Shown: positions 1 to 29,229 of the stretch, in pieces
How positions within the stretch are numbered: position 1 is the stretch's first letter
How the letters are laid out: every line of letters starts with the position of its first letter
Assembly (NCBI GenBank): GCA_019095985.1
Contig: CM032660.1
Coordinates: forward strand, 49,532,073 to 49,596,072
Origin: Streblospio benedicti
Taxonomy: Eukaryota; Annelida; Polychaeta; Spionida; Spionidae
DNA: 64,000 bases
Direction: 5' to 3'
The notes under the pieces: model-generated
Told to the model about the DNA's origin: nothing
Databases searched by the model: none
What the model saw: only the letters and a program-made list of their open reading frames with translations
Made by a program: the position numbers and the translations under genes

Positions 1-16743
<16,743 letters not shown>

Positions 16744-18332
16744 TCAATTTAATTCTTGGAATTTCGTAAGTTACCATTAATTTGTCAATATTTGATTTAT
16801 CAAAACCACAAATTGTTGGCCATCATGTCTCTTTTACGCAGTGATGACATTTCTGTTCACCAGAAATACTTTCACCAGTGCACCTGTAATAATTTGATTT
16901 GCCAGCAATCACTAGCTGTGTCTACATGACTGTGGTACAGTAGAACCTCTCTATTAGGACTACCTTTGGGACCAGAGTTAGGTGGTCTCAATACAGGGGT
17001 TCATTCTGGCAGCTTTATGAAGGTTTGGGACCATATAAAGTGATCTTATTATAGAGGTGGTATATGTACTGGTAGAGTTATTTAATGTGCTTTACAAAAA
17101 TTGAATTTTTGTGTATTGATTTCTGGTGTTCTTGCAATTACAATTTTTTACATGTTTATTGTATACAGTGTACATTTCAGACTAGGCAATAGATTTTAGT
17201 AATATAGACTTTTTTAATGTAGTTGATGAACCATAGAGAACAATTTTTAATATTATTTTTTATTTCCCTGTCACTGTAATAACAACAAAAAAATGTTCAA
17301 AACCAGACTTAATCAACAAAATATAAGAAATAAATGCCAGTAAAATGATATTCCCGAGCTCATCACACATATATCTCCATAAAAGATAAATACAGTCCCC
17401 GAAGATCTCATATTCAAATTATAGTGCACCGTAATAATGTTTAAAAAAGCATTGGTACACTGAGTGACACAAAAAGAATCTTTTCAACATAATTAAGACA
17501 AGACATATTGTGTAATGTAATAAAAATATACGCTATAAATACAATGTGCAAACTTAAATTTTGCTATTCATATGATCATCGCAAATACTAATATAAAAAT
17601 ATTTGTATTTAATGTTATGAAAACACATTCTTAACATTTTTATATCTGAACTCCAAATCAATATGTAGTACACAATAAACCTTTAAGTCATGCTGTTGCA
17701 GAAGACACACTCATCAAATACTGTACGAGTTAAAAATTTCAATATTTATTCGAGCAGAGTTTATTAAATAGGGATGCAATGTTTTGTCCCTGTATTGAGC
17801 ATATTGTGATAGCTAATTACAGTTCAAAAAGTGAATGGCTGTATCATTGACTGTTAAACATGCACTTTAACAAATACATTGATATCTGAGCCATTTATTT
17901 TTTTATTTATTTTTTATTAGCTATAGATGAACAGCACTGTTCAATGTTGTTGCATGCATCTTATTCTCTAGAAATTTATATTTATAATTTTGCAAGTCAT
18001 TTTGACATTTGTCGGTATCGAATTCTGAATATATTGTTTTACAAAAAAAGGATTTTTTATGAAGACGTTACTATACTCCAAATAATTAATCATAAAATAT
18101 GCAAACCTGCATGTAGTCATATTTTCCAACTAGATTTGTGTGCTTATGATTATTACTTTATTTGCATAATCTTGTATCTAGACTAATAATGTTGATATAA
18201 AAATAATTATCACAAACCCCAAATATCTACCTATCACACATACAACCATTTTATGGTATAACACGTACACTGATTAACAGTCCAAAATTTGGAAAGCTTC
18301 ACATATCAGTCTTTCTTTATTTCTCATTGGCA
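16744..18332. other. intergenic between ABHD14 copies A and B
   Basis: Upstream of copy A and downstream of copy B. The only element recognised is a GTAGAACC MITE-like repeat (16938-17065). The rest is very AT-rich with no coding sense. TTTATT at 18317-18322 is AATAAA on the minus strand, just past the copy B stop, and may be its polyadenylation signal. Confidence 0.5.
16938..17065 (+). mobile_element. GTAGAACC MITE-like repeat, copy
   Basis: Starts TA|CAGTAGAACCTCTCTATT and continues through GTGGTCTCAATACAG, TAGCTTTATGAAGG and GAGGTGGT as in the fuller copy at 30788-30946. Other partial copies lie near 20320-20412, 21321-21450, 22357-22480, 23247-23385, 26205-26290, 27385-27640 (reversed) and 57655-57833. 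Confidence 0.6.
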
Positions 18333-21300
18333 TTAATTATCTCTACCAACTGCTTGGCTTATAAAGTTGTACAATAGCTTCCTCCATTCACCAGGTTGAT
18401 CAATGTAGCAAGGATGTCCCGCATCATCAATAACGAAAGTTTTAGAATTGGCAAAATTTGTAAGAGATTTAGCACTTGAAGCTCCCATACTTGAGTCTTT
18501 ACTTCCATAAACAATCATGACTGGCACCTAAAATTAACCAAAAACAATTACTTAAAGTACAATTAAAAAATTTTTTTCTTCTCAAAAGTGGTCTTGAAAA
18601 ATCAATTGTTTTTAGCAAATGATAAATTAACGATTAGTTTTAACAAATTTTGACAAAGTAGACTTTTAAGACTTGTTTATTATACTTTTTGTTAAGTATA
18701 TCCTCTTGTAAAATTCTCCTATGATTTCAATATTTTGTCTGCAGGGAATTTATTTTCAGGGAGTCTATGTTTTATGGCATTTTCTGTCTTCTAAAGACTA
18801 TCGCCAACCTAAGGATTAAACTAGGCATTTGCAATCTTGTCGAAAATGTGGTCGTACACATGAGAGAGGTGGTAGGCCCCCTCATTAATCAAGATAACCA
18901 TTAGATAAAATGTCTGGGAGGAAGTGACTGCACTGAATAGAGAAAGTGACTGCACAATAAGAACCATAAGCAGCAAATAAAGATACAACTTTAGAAGCAG
19001 GTCATGAACACAAATGAGAGCGCATACCATCTCTCACTTGTACGACCCCATTTTCAATATGAGAAATCGTTCTGAGTGACCTGACAAGCGCAGATAGATT
19101 TTAAAAATACAAAACTGTAGCAGAAACTGTCAACCCATAAATTTGTTTTGGCTTGTGAAAAATGAAATAATGTATACCGGTAAATTATTAAATTACAGTC
19201 AAAGTAATTGAAAACTTGAACAATTAATAATTACTTTTAATGACATGATTTTTAGTTATACTTACGGGAATTAAAAATTCAAAGAACTCAAACCCTAGTA
19301 AATGCTCGTAATGCATCCCCTAATTGTTCAAATTTATTCTAGAGTGGTTCTACATTCTAGCTTATTGACCATGAATTGCTTAAGACCCCACCTTCTGACC
19401 ATCCATCTTGTTTCTTAACCCTCTTCTGGTTGCATTGTTAGAGCTAAGATGCTCAAATTTGATTGATAACTTTAAAATGCTGACCATTTTGCATGGACCC
19501 AAATGACCATAAATTGATCTCATGCAAAGAACATTATGTTTAATCTTTTAAAAATAGGAAATGATTACATATACATGTACTTCAAAGCATTGACAAATTA
19601 AATAAAACCATTCTGCTTTATTACCTCTGGTGAGCTAATTTGTGACAGTATTACTGAGTAATTGATATTGTAAACAATTGGGGAAAAAACTTACCTTACA
19701 CTGCTCATACTGAGAACTTGAAAATTCACTTGCTTTTGCTGGTGCAACTGGAATATACCCACTCACTCTATCCTGACATGTGGAAGATTCACTCATTATA
19801 AATGGTAAAGCAAATGAGCCTGACATTGATGGACTAACTATCACCGGTTTTCCTAAATTTTCAGCTTTAATAAGTGCTTCCAAAAATTGTATACACTTGT
19901 TAGAATCTCCAGCTATTTTCTCATGGCTGCTACTGTCTCCATGGCCTGAACAATAGAAGAAAAATATTAAAGTCCTCTTTTATACTTCTAAAAATAGAGA
20001 TACGTATAATAGATTACATTCTAACTACTTTGCCACTCATGCTCAATTCTGATTGGTTAAGAGCTATGCGAGGTCAGTGTATCTCCCTACTTTATCAAGA
20101 TGATCTCAATAGTTTGCAAATGGGATAATTGTGAAGTTACGACGCTCATTAACATAATATATGCATTACTACAATAGGGTACTGGTGCAAGAAAAGAATT
20201 GCTGGCTGGTAAATCTATAATGAAAATGTTTTTGGTTACGAATATGTTTTCATAATTGTATTGCAATCATATATTTAAGAAGTACATCTACATAGACAGG
20301 ACTGACTGCTGCTAATCATTACGCTTAAACCTCCAATTAAGAACACCTCAATAATGAGGTCACCTCTTTCCAAGCTGTCTCAATAGAGGTGGTCTCTTTA
20401 TGGAGGTTCATGTTGGTCTCTTTAAAAGTTTAGCAGTGCAATAAATGGTCATTTAATAGATTTGGTGGTAATCGGATGTTTTACTGCATACGTGAGCATC
20501 TATTTTATGGACACCTGTCTTGGTGTCTATTGTTATCATAAGGTTATTCAAATAGATAATCATGGGTGTGCAATTTCATTTTATTCATACATCAGTCCTT
20601 AGGACAAACAGGTATGAATTCTTCGCATCTTACTAACAAATGTTTTCTTTGTTTATTCATGCATATATGTGTAAGCTTTTTGACTTGTTAAACCTGCAAA
20701 TAAAACGTTATATAGCAAAATACGTAATTCTACAAACCTGCGGAGTGCTTACAAAACCCTGTGCGCTATCCAGTTGGTTCGATATTTACGTAGGTGGACT
20801 GGTACGTCTACCAGGCCACTAATGCTGGCGACAACAAGCCTCGTAGTCCGCGTACAGTTCACAAAAACCCAACCAAAGGTGACCACACATACATACAGAG
20901 GTACGCACGTATGTCCACCTTCAATCGGTGTGAGTTTAGACAGTGAAAGGGGCTCCGAATCCAAAGATTCGAGGGTGCTAGTTCCCTACCAAGTGTTCGC
21001 TACCACTTCCAAAGCTAAACTGAACTATGTTGACATTGAAAACAGTACACCTGCGTTATTGTCCTGTTTCCAAGCAACCACGACGTAAGGGCAGAAGAAT
21101 GTTAAACGCATGAAGAGTGTGTGCACGTGGAACGTAATTCTAACTACGCCCAAGGCAATGCATATCACTTAATTGCCTCACTAATTGGGGTGGATGCTAG
21201 AATCCACCCGCCTCGGGCACCTACTCTAACTTTGCTCACATATGTACATATATTTACAAGTCTCAATACATAGCTCTGAAATTAAAACAAGGCATAATGC

Positions 21301-24300
21301 TCAAACTAGAATACTTTAGTACAGTAGAATCTTCAATTGCAACAACCTGTACATTGAGACTACCTCTGTAATAGAACAATTTTTCATCCTCCCAATCGTT
21401 CATGAAGCGACCAAAATGAGCAAGACCACCTCTCTATTGAGATCAATGTTTCAGTGTGTATTACTGCGTAAAGAGATGTCTTTGTCCAGGGTATATGATT
21501 GGGTGTGAAATAAGTTCTTATTCATTCGTTCAGGGGAACTGTCACATTTCAAAGTGGATTTCGTCCAACAAAGATAACAATTCATTATTGATTGAATATG
21601 AATTGNNNNNNNNNNNNNNNNNNNNNNNNNNNNNNNNNNNNNNNNNNNNNNNNNNNNNNNNNNNNNNNNNNNNNNNNNNNNNNNNNNNNNNNNNNNNNNN
21701 NNNNNTTACCCAGTCAATATTATCGAATTTGATTGGTTTAATGTACTTGTCATATTTTTGATCTCCATAGGATTGCCACACCCCCTGGTGGGTGACCTTG
21801 ATAAAGTTTGTCCCTGTAGTCTATTGTAGCAGCACCATTACCATGAAAGTCATGATGTAGGTTATTAAGGCTACCAATATCCTGAGTACTATAAAAAGTT
21901 TCTTGTAAGCATAGTATGTCACATTGATTAAGTAAAGACAATACAGTTGGATTATAAGATAGAGTGTCACTAGACTTTGGCAACCCTCTACAGTTATAAG
22001 TAATGATATTCAATTGATTGTTTAATATGTGTGTGTCATAATAAAAAGGTAAACGTTGTTCAATAAATCAAACCAGTGCGTGAACAAATAGCTGGTGAAG
22101 GCCTAGTGCAGGGCCAGGATCTTGAAGTGTCAATACCATAACTTTCCAGTAACTTACATCTAAAAATATACCAAAAATGTACCGCCATGTATGGCCTGCA
22201 ATTTGGTAATCTAGCTGGCATTGACATATTTTTTGAACACTGTTGTGTGTGTATGTAGTGTGTGTGTGTGTGCGCAAGCGCATGCATACATATATATGTA
22301 TGAGAATTAAACTTGAATAAAATGAACTTCAACCAAGCCATAATGTTTAAACTAAAATACAGTAGAACCTTCAATTGAGGCTACCTCTATTGAGACCACT
22401 TCTGTAATAAAACAATTTTTCATACAAATTCATTAAGCGACCAAAATGAACCTTCTTATATAGACCAATTCTTTATTGCGATCACTTGAAGTGTCAATAC
22501 TATAACTTTCCAGCAATTTACATCTAAAAATATACCAAAAATGTACCGCCATGTCTGGCCTGCAATTTGGTAATCTAGCTGGCATTGACATATATTTTGA
22601 ACACTGTTGTGTGTGTATGTAGTGTGTGTGTGTGCAAGCGCATGCATACGTATGTATGAGAATTAAACTTAAACTAGATCAAAAGTGTTCAAAGAACACT
22701 GCGTCGCTAGAACGACGTTGACTTATGGGCAATTAAGATATATACTGAAATGATGTATACTTTACAATCAAGAAATGAATTGGAGGAGAAAACATCAGAA
22801 TGAATAAGAATCAATATATCCAGGGAAAAGATATTTGTGTTGCAATACAAGAGTACTATTTGAATAACAGATACTAATCAATATCAGTTCCAAACCCAAT
22901 AATCAATATTTGCTGCTTGGTTGGAATATATTGATTTTTCTTGCTGGCTTAATTGCATTGAATATCAGTAAGAATGTCATGAATGGGCTTTTAGAAACCA
23001 CAGTTTAATTGGCAGGTTGCCCAAAATCGAGTCACTTCGGTGTCGCCTCATACCTCATAGTTGTGTAAAGTTTGAACGAAATCGGTACATCGGTACGCCC
23101 GCTAGCTTGTCCGGAGACATACATACAAACATACATACAAACATAGTTAGTTAGTTACAAACGAACGAAACACAATGCTTGCTTCAGCAGCTGAGCTGAA
23201 GCGACGCAATAAAATGAAATTCAACCAAGCCATAATGTTTAAACTAAAATACAGTAGAACCTTCAATTGAGGCTACCTCTATTGAGACCACCCCTGTAAT
23301 AAAACAATTTTTCATACAAATTCATTAAATCGACCAAAATGAACCTTCTTATATAGACCAATTCTTTATTGCGATTACTTGAGGTCAGTCCCACAGGAGG
23401 TCTCAGAATTTGTGTAATGCAAATAGTTTTAATTTCCTTTAATAGTTCATTAACAGTTGAGTGTTTCTGTATAAAAGTTCACGCCACTACAGTATTGCCT
23501 ATTAATGTATGTAATAGGTATATACATGTAGGACAACCTCTATATTACCACCAATTGTGGGATGGACTTAAAGTGGTTGCAATCGAGAAATGGTTTTTAT
23601 ATCGAGGTTCTCATTGGAATAATTTTGAAGGGCTGCATTCAAGTTTAACAGCAGCTGCATTATTTGTTTTAGTGCAATCAGTCTGTAAACGGGAACTACT
23701 GGGAGACCAATTTTCCAGATAAGAGGTGTCGTCTACCTTCGAGAACAGTTAGATAAACATCTAACGAGGTCAACTGTTCACTAGCCATAGGCCTGCCACT
23801 CCCCCCTCCCTCACCCAGCCAAAAGTAATGGTCTGCGACCAAAAGGAGGTAGATTTCGATGTTTGCATAGCATTTCGGTGAATTTCAATGTTTGCACTGG
23901 ATTTCGATTAAAAGAGGCACCCTGTAGAAAACATAACCGATAGTTGCTGGGTGTTAGAATCAACAGGCCCTCTTCCAAGTTACTTTTCCACTTAAAAATA
24001 ATGTGGCTTAAACAATATTTTGCCGATATGCATTTTAGTACACCAGGTGTCATCATTTATGAGAAGTCTTTGATTTTAGGTAAGTAGTTTCATTATTCCC
24101 TTGTATTAACGCCTATTCAAGGCTGGTGCTTATCAAAGAGAATACTACCGGCAGCAAGTTGATTAATATGTTTCTAACCCACCATGTGGTATTTTGCTTG
24201 TAACTTGTTCATCCCAATCAGATATTGACAGATAATATATCATTTTAGAGCTAAGAACATTGTGGTTATGACAAACTATACACCATTGTATGATAATTGA

Positions 24301-25542
24301 TATAAGTCAGGGTATGAAATAGAGCCTACCCGGTGGCCCGGTGCCGACTGATTTTAGCCCGGGCCGGCTTAGCCCTGGCTGGCTGGTTTTAATATTAATA
24401 GTTCACGGCCCAGTGGGTAGGCTACTTTTTACGAGTTGTAAATATGAACATAATGAAGGGCCATACACTTTTTGTTAGGGCCGGCTATGTTTTATAGTTG
24501 CCGGCCCTGTGGTCCATAGGCAAATTTTGATGAGTTTCATACCCTGTATAAGTACAATTTTTTTTTTATAACATTAAGATAAATACCTGTAATTATACAC
24601 CTGGGAGCAAGTGGCAGTGTTTACTTGAAGTTACTTGAGTGAGGTACAGAGGGTTCCTCAGGTGTGTCTACCTTAAGTTGACCAATTATTTTGTGTTAAT
24701 TGACGCCTCTTTCAAATAGATACCTCGCTCAAAAGGCTATATGCAAGACATGTTTTAAAAACAATAAATGCAGAAATACGGTAAATGGAACACATGAGTT
24801 GACTGAGCACACAAACTCCCTGTACAGTGATCTATATACAAAAACTTCAGTTATAATTGCTGTGATGTATTATATTGTTTTCTACGTCCTAAGAAACTAA
24901 AGCCAATCATGATTTTCTAAGTCCCGCTGAGGGAACAATCCTAAATAACGATACCCGGGGGCCTGGGGTCGTCCATTTTTGGGGGCTTGAAAAAAAAGTT
25001 AACCGACCCCCCCATCAACATTTTAAAAAGTTGAGTAACCCCCCCACCCGCTAAAGAAAAAGTCCTCTACATAGTAATTGCATTGTTAAAAGAAAATATT
25101 TGAAAAAAATATACCGTAGCATGATAGAAAAGTTCAGCGACGCCCCCAAAAGGAATCAGAAAAGTTGGACAACCCTTTTTGGACGACACCCCCCCCCCCC
25201 GTATCATTATTTATGATCGTTCCCTTCTTTAAGTTTGAATTTATATATAACAACAACTATAGTTACATCATTTGCAAGCTTTAAATCCACAGTGCGAGTT
25301 TTAATCTCAATTGAATCTGCTGCACTTTCTATGTTTTCAGGTATTTCTGAAAATGCACTGCTCTGCCAATCATCATTTCCACCTGGTTGAGATTCCATCT
25401 TTTTTTCATCACTTTGTTTTTTGTATCCCCAAGCATACACCAAATACAAGGCAATACACCCTGACACCAACAGAACTATAGCTTTTTTGTTTATTTGAAC
25501 TGCACTTGTATTGTTCATAGCAGTAATTGTCCCCGTGGTCAT
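18333..25542 (-). CDS. ABHD14: ABHD14-like alpha/beta hydrolase, copy B (one exon not visible)
   Basis: Exon 1 is 25267-25542 (MTTGTIT..., 92 codons, membrane anchor near residues 20-38, phase 0 donor). Exon 3 is 19695-19945 (starts GHGDSSS, nucleophile motif SPSMSG, ends EQCK). Exon 4 is 18333-18527 (VPVMIVYGSKD, GHPCY, stop). Exon 3 needs a preceding phase-1 exon like the HG-motif exon of copies A and C, but none can be read between 19946 and 25266. The 100-N gap at 21606 lies in that interval and is the likely reason. The nucleophile Ser, Asp and His positions are kept. The intron also holds a LINE fragment and several inverted-repeat elements. Without the missing exon it cannot be said whether the gene works. 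Confidence 0.8.
20640..21250. other. copy B intron, GC-richer unique stretch
   Basis: From about 20740 to 21230 the sequence is clearly richer in GC than its neighbours, with no recognised protein, repeat partner or RNA gene. An open frame at 20774-21088 (+) has no recognisable motif. Confidence 0.3.
21606..21705. other. assembly gap (100 N)
   Basis: Exactly 100 undetermined bases, the usual placeholder for a gap of unknown length. It truncates a LINE fragment and probably hides an exon of ABHD14 copy B. Confidence 1.
21706..22030 (-). mobile_element. LINE endonuclease fragment
   Basis: The minus strand encodes NIITYNCRGLPKS, CDILCLQETF and GHPPGGVAILWR, the start of an apurinic/apyrimidinic-type endonuclease domain of a non-LTR retrotransposon. 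The frame shifts near 21755, after which KYDKYIKPIKFDNIDW continues the domain into the gap. It is therefore a decayed fragment, length unknown. Confidence 0.8.
22118..23386. repeat. tandem duplication of about 370 bp, second copy interrupted
   Basis: Unit 1 (22118-22486) runs from GAAGTGTCAATACCATAAC through a (GT)n patch to TTCTTTATTGCGAT. Unit 2 repeats it as 22487-22673 plus 23213-23386, with about 540 bp of other sequence inserted. Both units end in a GTAGAACC MITE-like segment. Confidence 0.8.
22674..23212 (+). mobile_element. AACTAGATCA dispersed element, copy 1
   Basis: About 540 bp from AACTAGATCAAAAGTGTTC to GAGCTGAAGCGACGCAA, ending in ACATACAAACATAC and GTTAGTTAGTTACAAACG simple repeats. 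It interrupts unit 2 of the tandem duplication, whose unit 1 shows the empty site. A second copy lies at 59848-60912. No coding sense; class unknown. Confidence 0.7.
24308..24546. mobile_element. hAT-like MITE with 7-bp target duplication
   Basis: Ends CAGGGTATGAAA..TTTCATACCCTG are perfect 12-bp inverted repeats flanked on both sides by TATAAGT. The interior is GC-rich, with GGCCGGCT-type palindromes. The CAGGG end suggests the hAT group, whose duplications are normally 8 bp, so the class is inference. Confidence 0.75.
24931..25224. mobile_element. PIF/Harbinger-like MITE with C-rich interior
   Basis: Inverted ends GGGAACAATCCTAAATAA and the inverse of ATTTATGATCGTTCCC match over about 30 bp with few changes. 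The interior has several runs of C. Design and GGGA ends resemble 38870-39254. It stops about 40 bp from exon 1 of ABHD14 copy B. Confidence 0.65.
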
Positions 25543-26347
25543 TATTTAAGCTGTATTTCAGCTTTCTTTTCTAAATTTTGCTTGGCCAATTAGGTCTAGA
25601 CAAAATGGTTTGTTGGCATAAGGTATTCTAAACAGTCAACCAGAATGTAATATTGGGTTCGAATAAGCATTTTAAAAAGCATTTTAATATCATATACTTG
25701 TATAGGATCGTGAGAATTGTATTCAATAAAATGCACTGTTAATAACAAGTATGACAAGTATTAAAAACCCAAACGTCTATTTAAGACTAAAAATTAACGC
25801 GCCAGTTCTAGTGACAAATCATAATAAAAGTAATTCGATTTTAAAATAATAAAAGTAATAGACTAGACGATCATTTTCATAAATAATTGTTCACCTTCTT
25901 TTAAAGGTGTTGTTTTCTAACATTATTGTAATCTAGCTTACTGCGGTTAGGTACAAAGAATACTTATAGTAAACTTAATGTTATAAATGATTAAATTATT
26001 CTTAATCCACTGAATGTTTACAAGCCATGTTGCGTAAGAATGTATTTACGAAAGCACATTTTGGTTACCCTGCACTAGCTCTGTGGGCTGCTTAGCAAAT
26101 ATGTAAACTGGTTTTAAAAAAAGAGGTAAAATCAATGTTGATTACCTATTGAGCAACATATGTACATCTCTGACTATTATTACAAGTAGTGCATGTAAGG
26201 TTTCTAAATAGAGGTTTATTTTTGGTAGCTTTATGAAGGTTTGGGACCGTGAAAAGTGGTCCTACTATAGAGGTGGTCATAATACAGAGTGAGTGAGTTC
26301 CTTAGTGTTTATGTTATATTTTAGTCTATAAATTGCCCCTGTGGTCC

Positions 26348-26765
26348 TTCAGTAGCTTCAGGGTTAGAGCGTACGACTTGAAAAACAGGAGTTGCTTGCG
26401 TTTAAGTTCATTTACCGGTCAAAGCAGACAAAGTGTCGCCAAAACCGATTGTCGCACGTTCATGCCACTGAGTTGCTGAAAATCACCAAAGCACGTCGCC
26501 ACTGTACAGTGTTACTAAACATAATTGTTAGCGATGATCCAAGGGAGTTCATTAGAAGCCTTGATAATTACAAATCTTAAAGTGGTGTAGAGGAGAGCCA
26601 CACCCTGCACGCTAAAAAGAACTCACCTAGTTTGAAAACTATAGCTAGTGTGATCCCCCCACCCCTGAGGCTCAGTTGGTTACTCGCCTGCCTCCTGGAG
26701 AGGTATTTGTAATTAGTCATGTACAAACACCACCCGGCCTCCCATTCACATGGCCATACATTCAC
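26348..26765 (+). mobile_element. tRNA-headed SINE, decayed copy
   Basis: The head (CAGGGTTAGAGCGTACGACTTG, TTTAAGTTCA) is a decayed tRNA-like sequence. The body has GTCGCCAAAACC and CCACTGAGTTGCTG, and the tail has ATAGCTAGTGTGATCCCCCC and GAGGCTCAGTTGG. Order and content match 27033-27345. Confidence 0.7.
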
Positions 26766-27032
26766 GCTGTTGCCTTATAAGAGGAGGTTCTACTGAGGCC
26801 AGTCTCTCATCTGAGACTGGCTTACTTCTAAAGAATTACATATCCAGATCCAGATTCATGTCCATATTAAAAATCACAATGCAACCATTCTGTGCATGTT
26901 TTTAGAAACATAATAATTATAGATCCAAGGTGTTCATTAGCTTATATTGACATGCTTAAAGTACGTGTACACATATGCAAAATTTCACCTGTCAGCTTAA
27001 GATTGCCACACTGCCACATATATGCAATATTT

Positions 27033-27345
27033 CCTCAGTGGTTCAGTGGTTAGAGCGTACGACCTGAAAACGTGATTTGCCTGCCTCGCAAGTTCGCACC
27101 CCCGGCCATGGCATACTTAATGTCGCCAAAACCATACATCGTACCTCTGCCACTGAGTTGCTGATCTCCACCGAGCTGCACGTAAAGGAACTCATCTAAT
27201 TTGAAAACAATAGCTAGTGTGATCCCTCCACCCCAGAGGCTCAGTTGGCTACCTAGCCTGCCTTTGGAGCTACATGTACCAACAACACCTGGTCTCCCTC
27301 TGCTTTAATCATCAGAAATTGATGGCTGCAGAGTATCCATACAAA
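27033..27345 (+). mobile_element. tRNA-headed SINE, best copy
   Basis: The head GTGGTTCAGTGGTTAGAGCG fits a tRNA D-arm/box A and AAGTTCGCACCCCC fits a T-arm/box B. It is followed by the body GTCGCCAAAACC..CCACTGAGTTGCTG and the tail TAGCTAGTGTGATCC..GAGGCTCAGTTGGCTACC..ATTGATGGCTGCAGAGTA. The same modules recur in at least four other places in this window. Confidence 0.75.
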
Positions 27346-27384
27346 CAGAGAAACAAACAAAATTTGTATATAAACCATAAAACT

Positions 27385-27640
27385 CCTAGAGTCTAATGAG
27401 ACAACCTCTGTAATGAGACCACTTCTCCAATCAGACAAATTTCGTAGTTTAATAAGACCACCCTTGTTGTGAGAGAACCATTTTTAACAAACCGTTCTGA
27501 CATATGACCTAAATGTAATTTGACCTCCAATTTAATAGGACCATCTGTGTATAAGGGACTACCTCTGTAGTGGGACCATCTTTCTAAATGGGCCACCTTT
27601 ATAAGGTGCTCAACCAAGTACAATGTACTGAAACCATCTT
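27385..27640 (-). repeat. GTAGAACC-related repeat, degenerate
   Basis: Series of AGACCACCT/ATGAGACCACT-type blocks (27395-27600), the reverse of the GTAGAACC MITE-like family, partly expanded. Confidence 0.5.
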
Positions 27641-29229
27641 TATTCCTTTTAAACGAAAGTTATGAGGCATTTTAATTATGGTCTCATTCAACTCTACATT
27701 AAAAACAGTCAGCCATAATTATAATTAATGTAGTTGTAAGACTTACTGCAAAACTTATATAATTATCATTTCATAGACATAGAAAGCAGTCAAAATCAAG
27801 ATTTCAAACAGTATAAAATGATGAAGCAGATCCATGTCCACCATGGATCATACTTATGTCTGCTCCACGGTCCAATTATTGTAAATCACACTCAAAGTGG
27901 TGACTGTCCATGACAATGAATACCCGAGAATCAATCAGATGATGATTATTTCAATGTCACACTGGCCAATCTACTATTTGTCATATGGTGGTGCACCTGA
28001 TACACCTTACACCGGATACACATGACACATATAACTGGACGCGCCTTCAATATTTTCACAAAGCATATACAAGAAAAATAGTTATACTGAAGATTCAGTA
28101 CACAAAAATCGTAAATTTAGAGGAACAAAAAATGACATTGCGATGCTTCTTATTCTCATGGCGCAAACCTATAACCAGCGATAATGCCGCAGTGCGGAGA
28201 TTTTTTATTCACCCGACCCCAGGGCAGTGTGAGATCTTCTAGTTTCACGAAAGGCCTTCTCTGGAGAAGACTTTGCACTAGTGGCCTATAGAGAACTGAG
28301 TCCTAATTGCTATTTCTCAGTGCTGTAGTGTGGTGTGCTGAGTTCCTAATCCAACAAGTGGCCTCAGTAAACAACAACTCCTACAACGTGTATGTAACTG
28401 AGGGCAAGTTTGACCTATTCAGTGCAATAGGTCTTATGCTCTGCAATCAACCTGGTGATAGCTCACTGGCGACCTACACGACACTAAACCAGTTTTATTA
28501 CACTATAATTATAGCCTAGGGGTATGTTAGCCCCATCTCGTATCTCTGGGTCAGTGGAGGCTATAGAGTGACTGTTTGTTGAATTTTCAAAAGTATAATT
28601 TTTGTGTGATTTCGGTTTTTATGGCAACAGAAAGCTTCAAGATCTAATATGGCAATGAAAAGATATATTTCAAATGAATTCCCATTTGCTTCTCTTAAAA
28701 CGTTATATATATCAACAATGGTAACTGTAAGACAAACAGAGTAACGTAAATGTAAACGTGAAGTGTATTTGTCAATTGATTGTTGCTAATTGAATTGTCA
28801 CTAGTAAAGTGATGCATGTATGTAGCTTGTACATGATAGGCACAAGTTTAGGGTTAGATGCAAAAGTGCTACTTGTAAGCACTCAAATATCTAGACATTC
28901 TCAAAAAAATGTACTCGTCCTTTTTGCACAACTGTATACCTCTGTATGTCAAAATGGACTGGAATTTGCTACTTTTAAAAAAGACGAGTTAGTAAAACAT
29001 TTTACTTGTCCTCTACAAGCTTTTACTAGTCAGTATGAGCGAACATGTGGCTAATGTAAAAGGTGTCATGAACAACATACTCTCTAGACCAACTGGGATA
29101 TGGCTATAAGTGGTCTTTCGATGGTCTCTAGGGATAATGTTCCACAAGTAGAACATTGGGTATACAATTTGAGACACTACTACTCACTTTAAACACAAAA
29201 CTTGACGTTCCGGTCACCATTGCGGGACC

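Noticed and set aside
20774-21088. 104-residue plus-strand frame in a GC-richer patch
   Set aside because: No motif, splice logic or family resemblance; a chance frame is the simpler reading.
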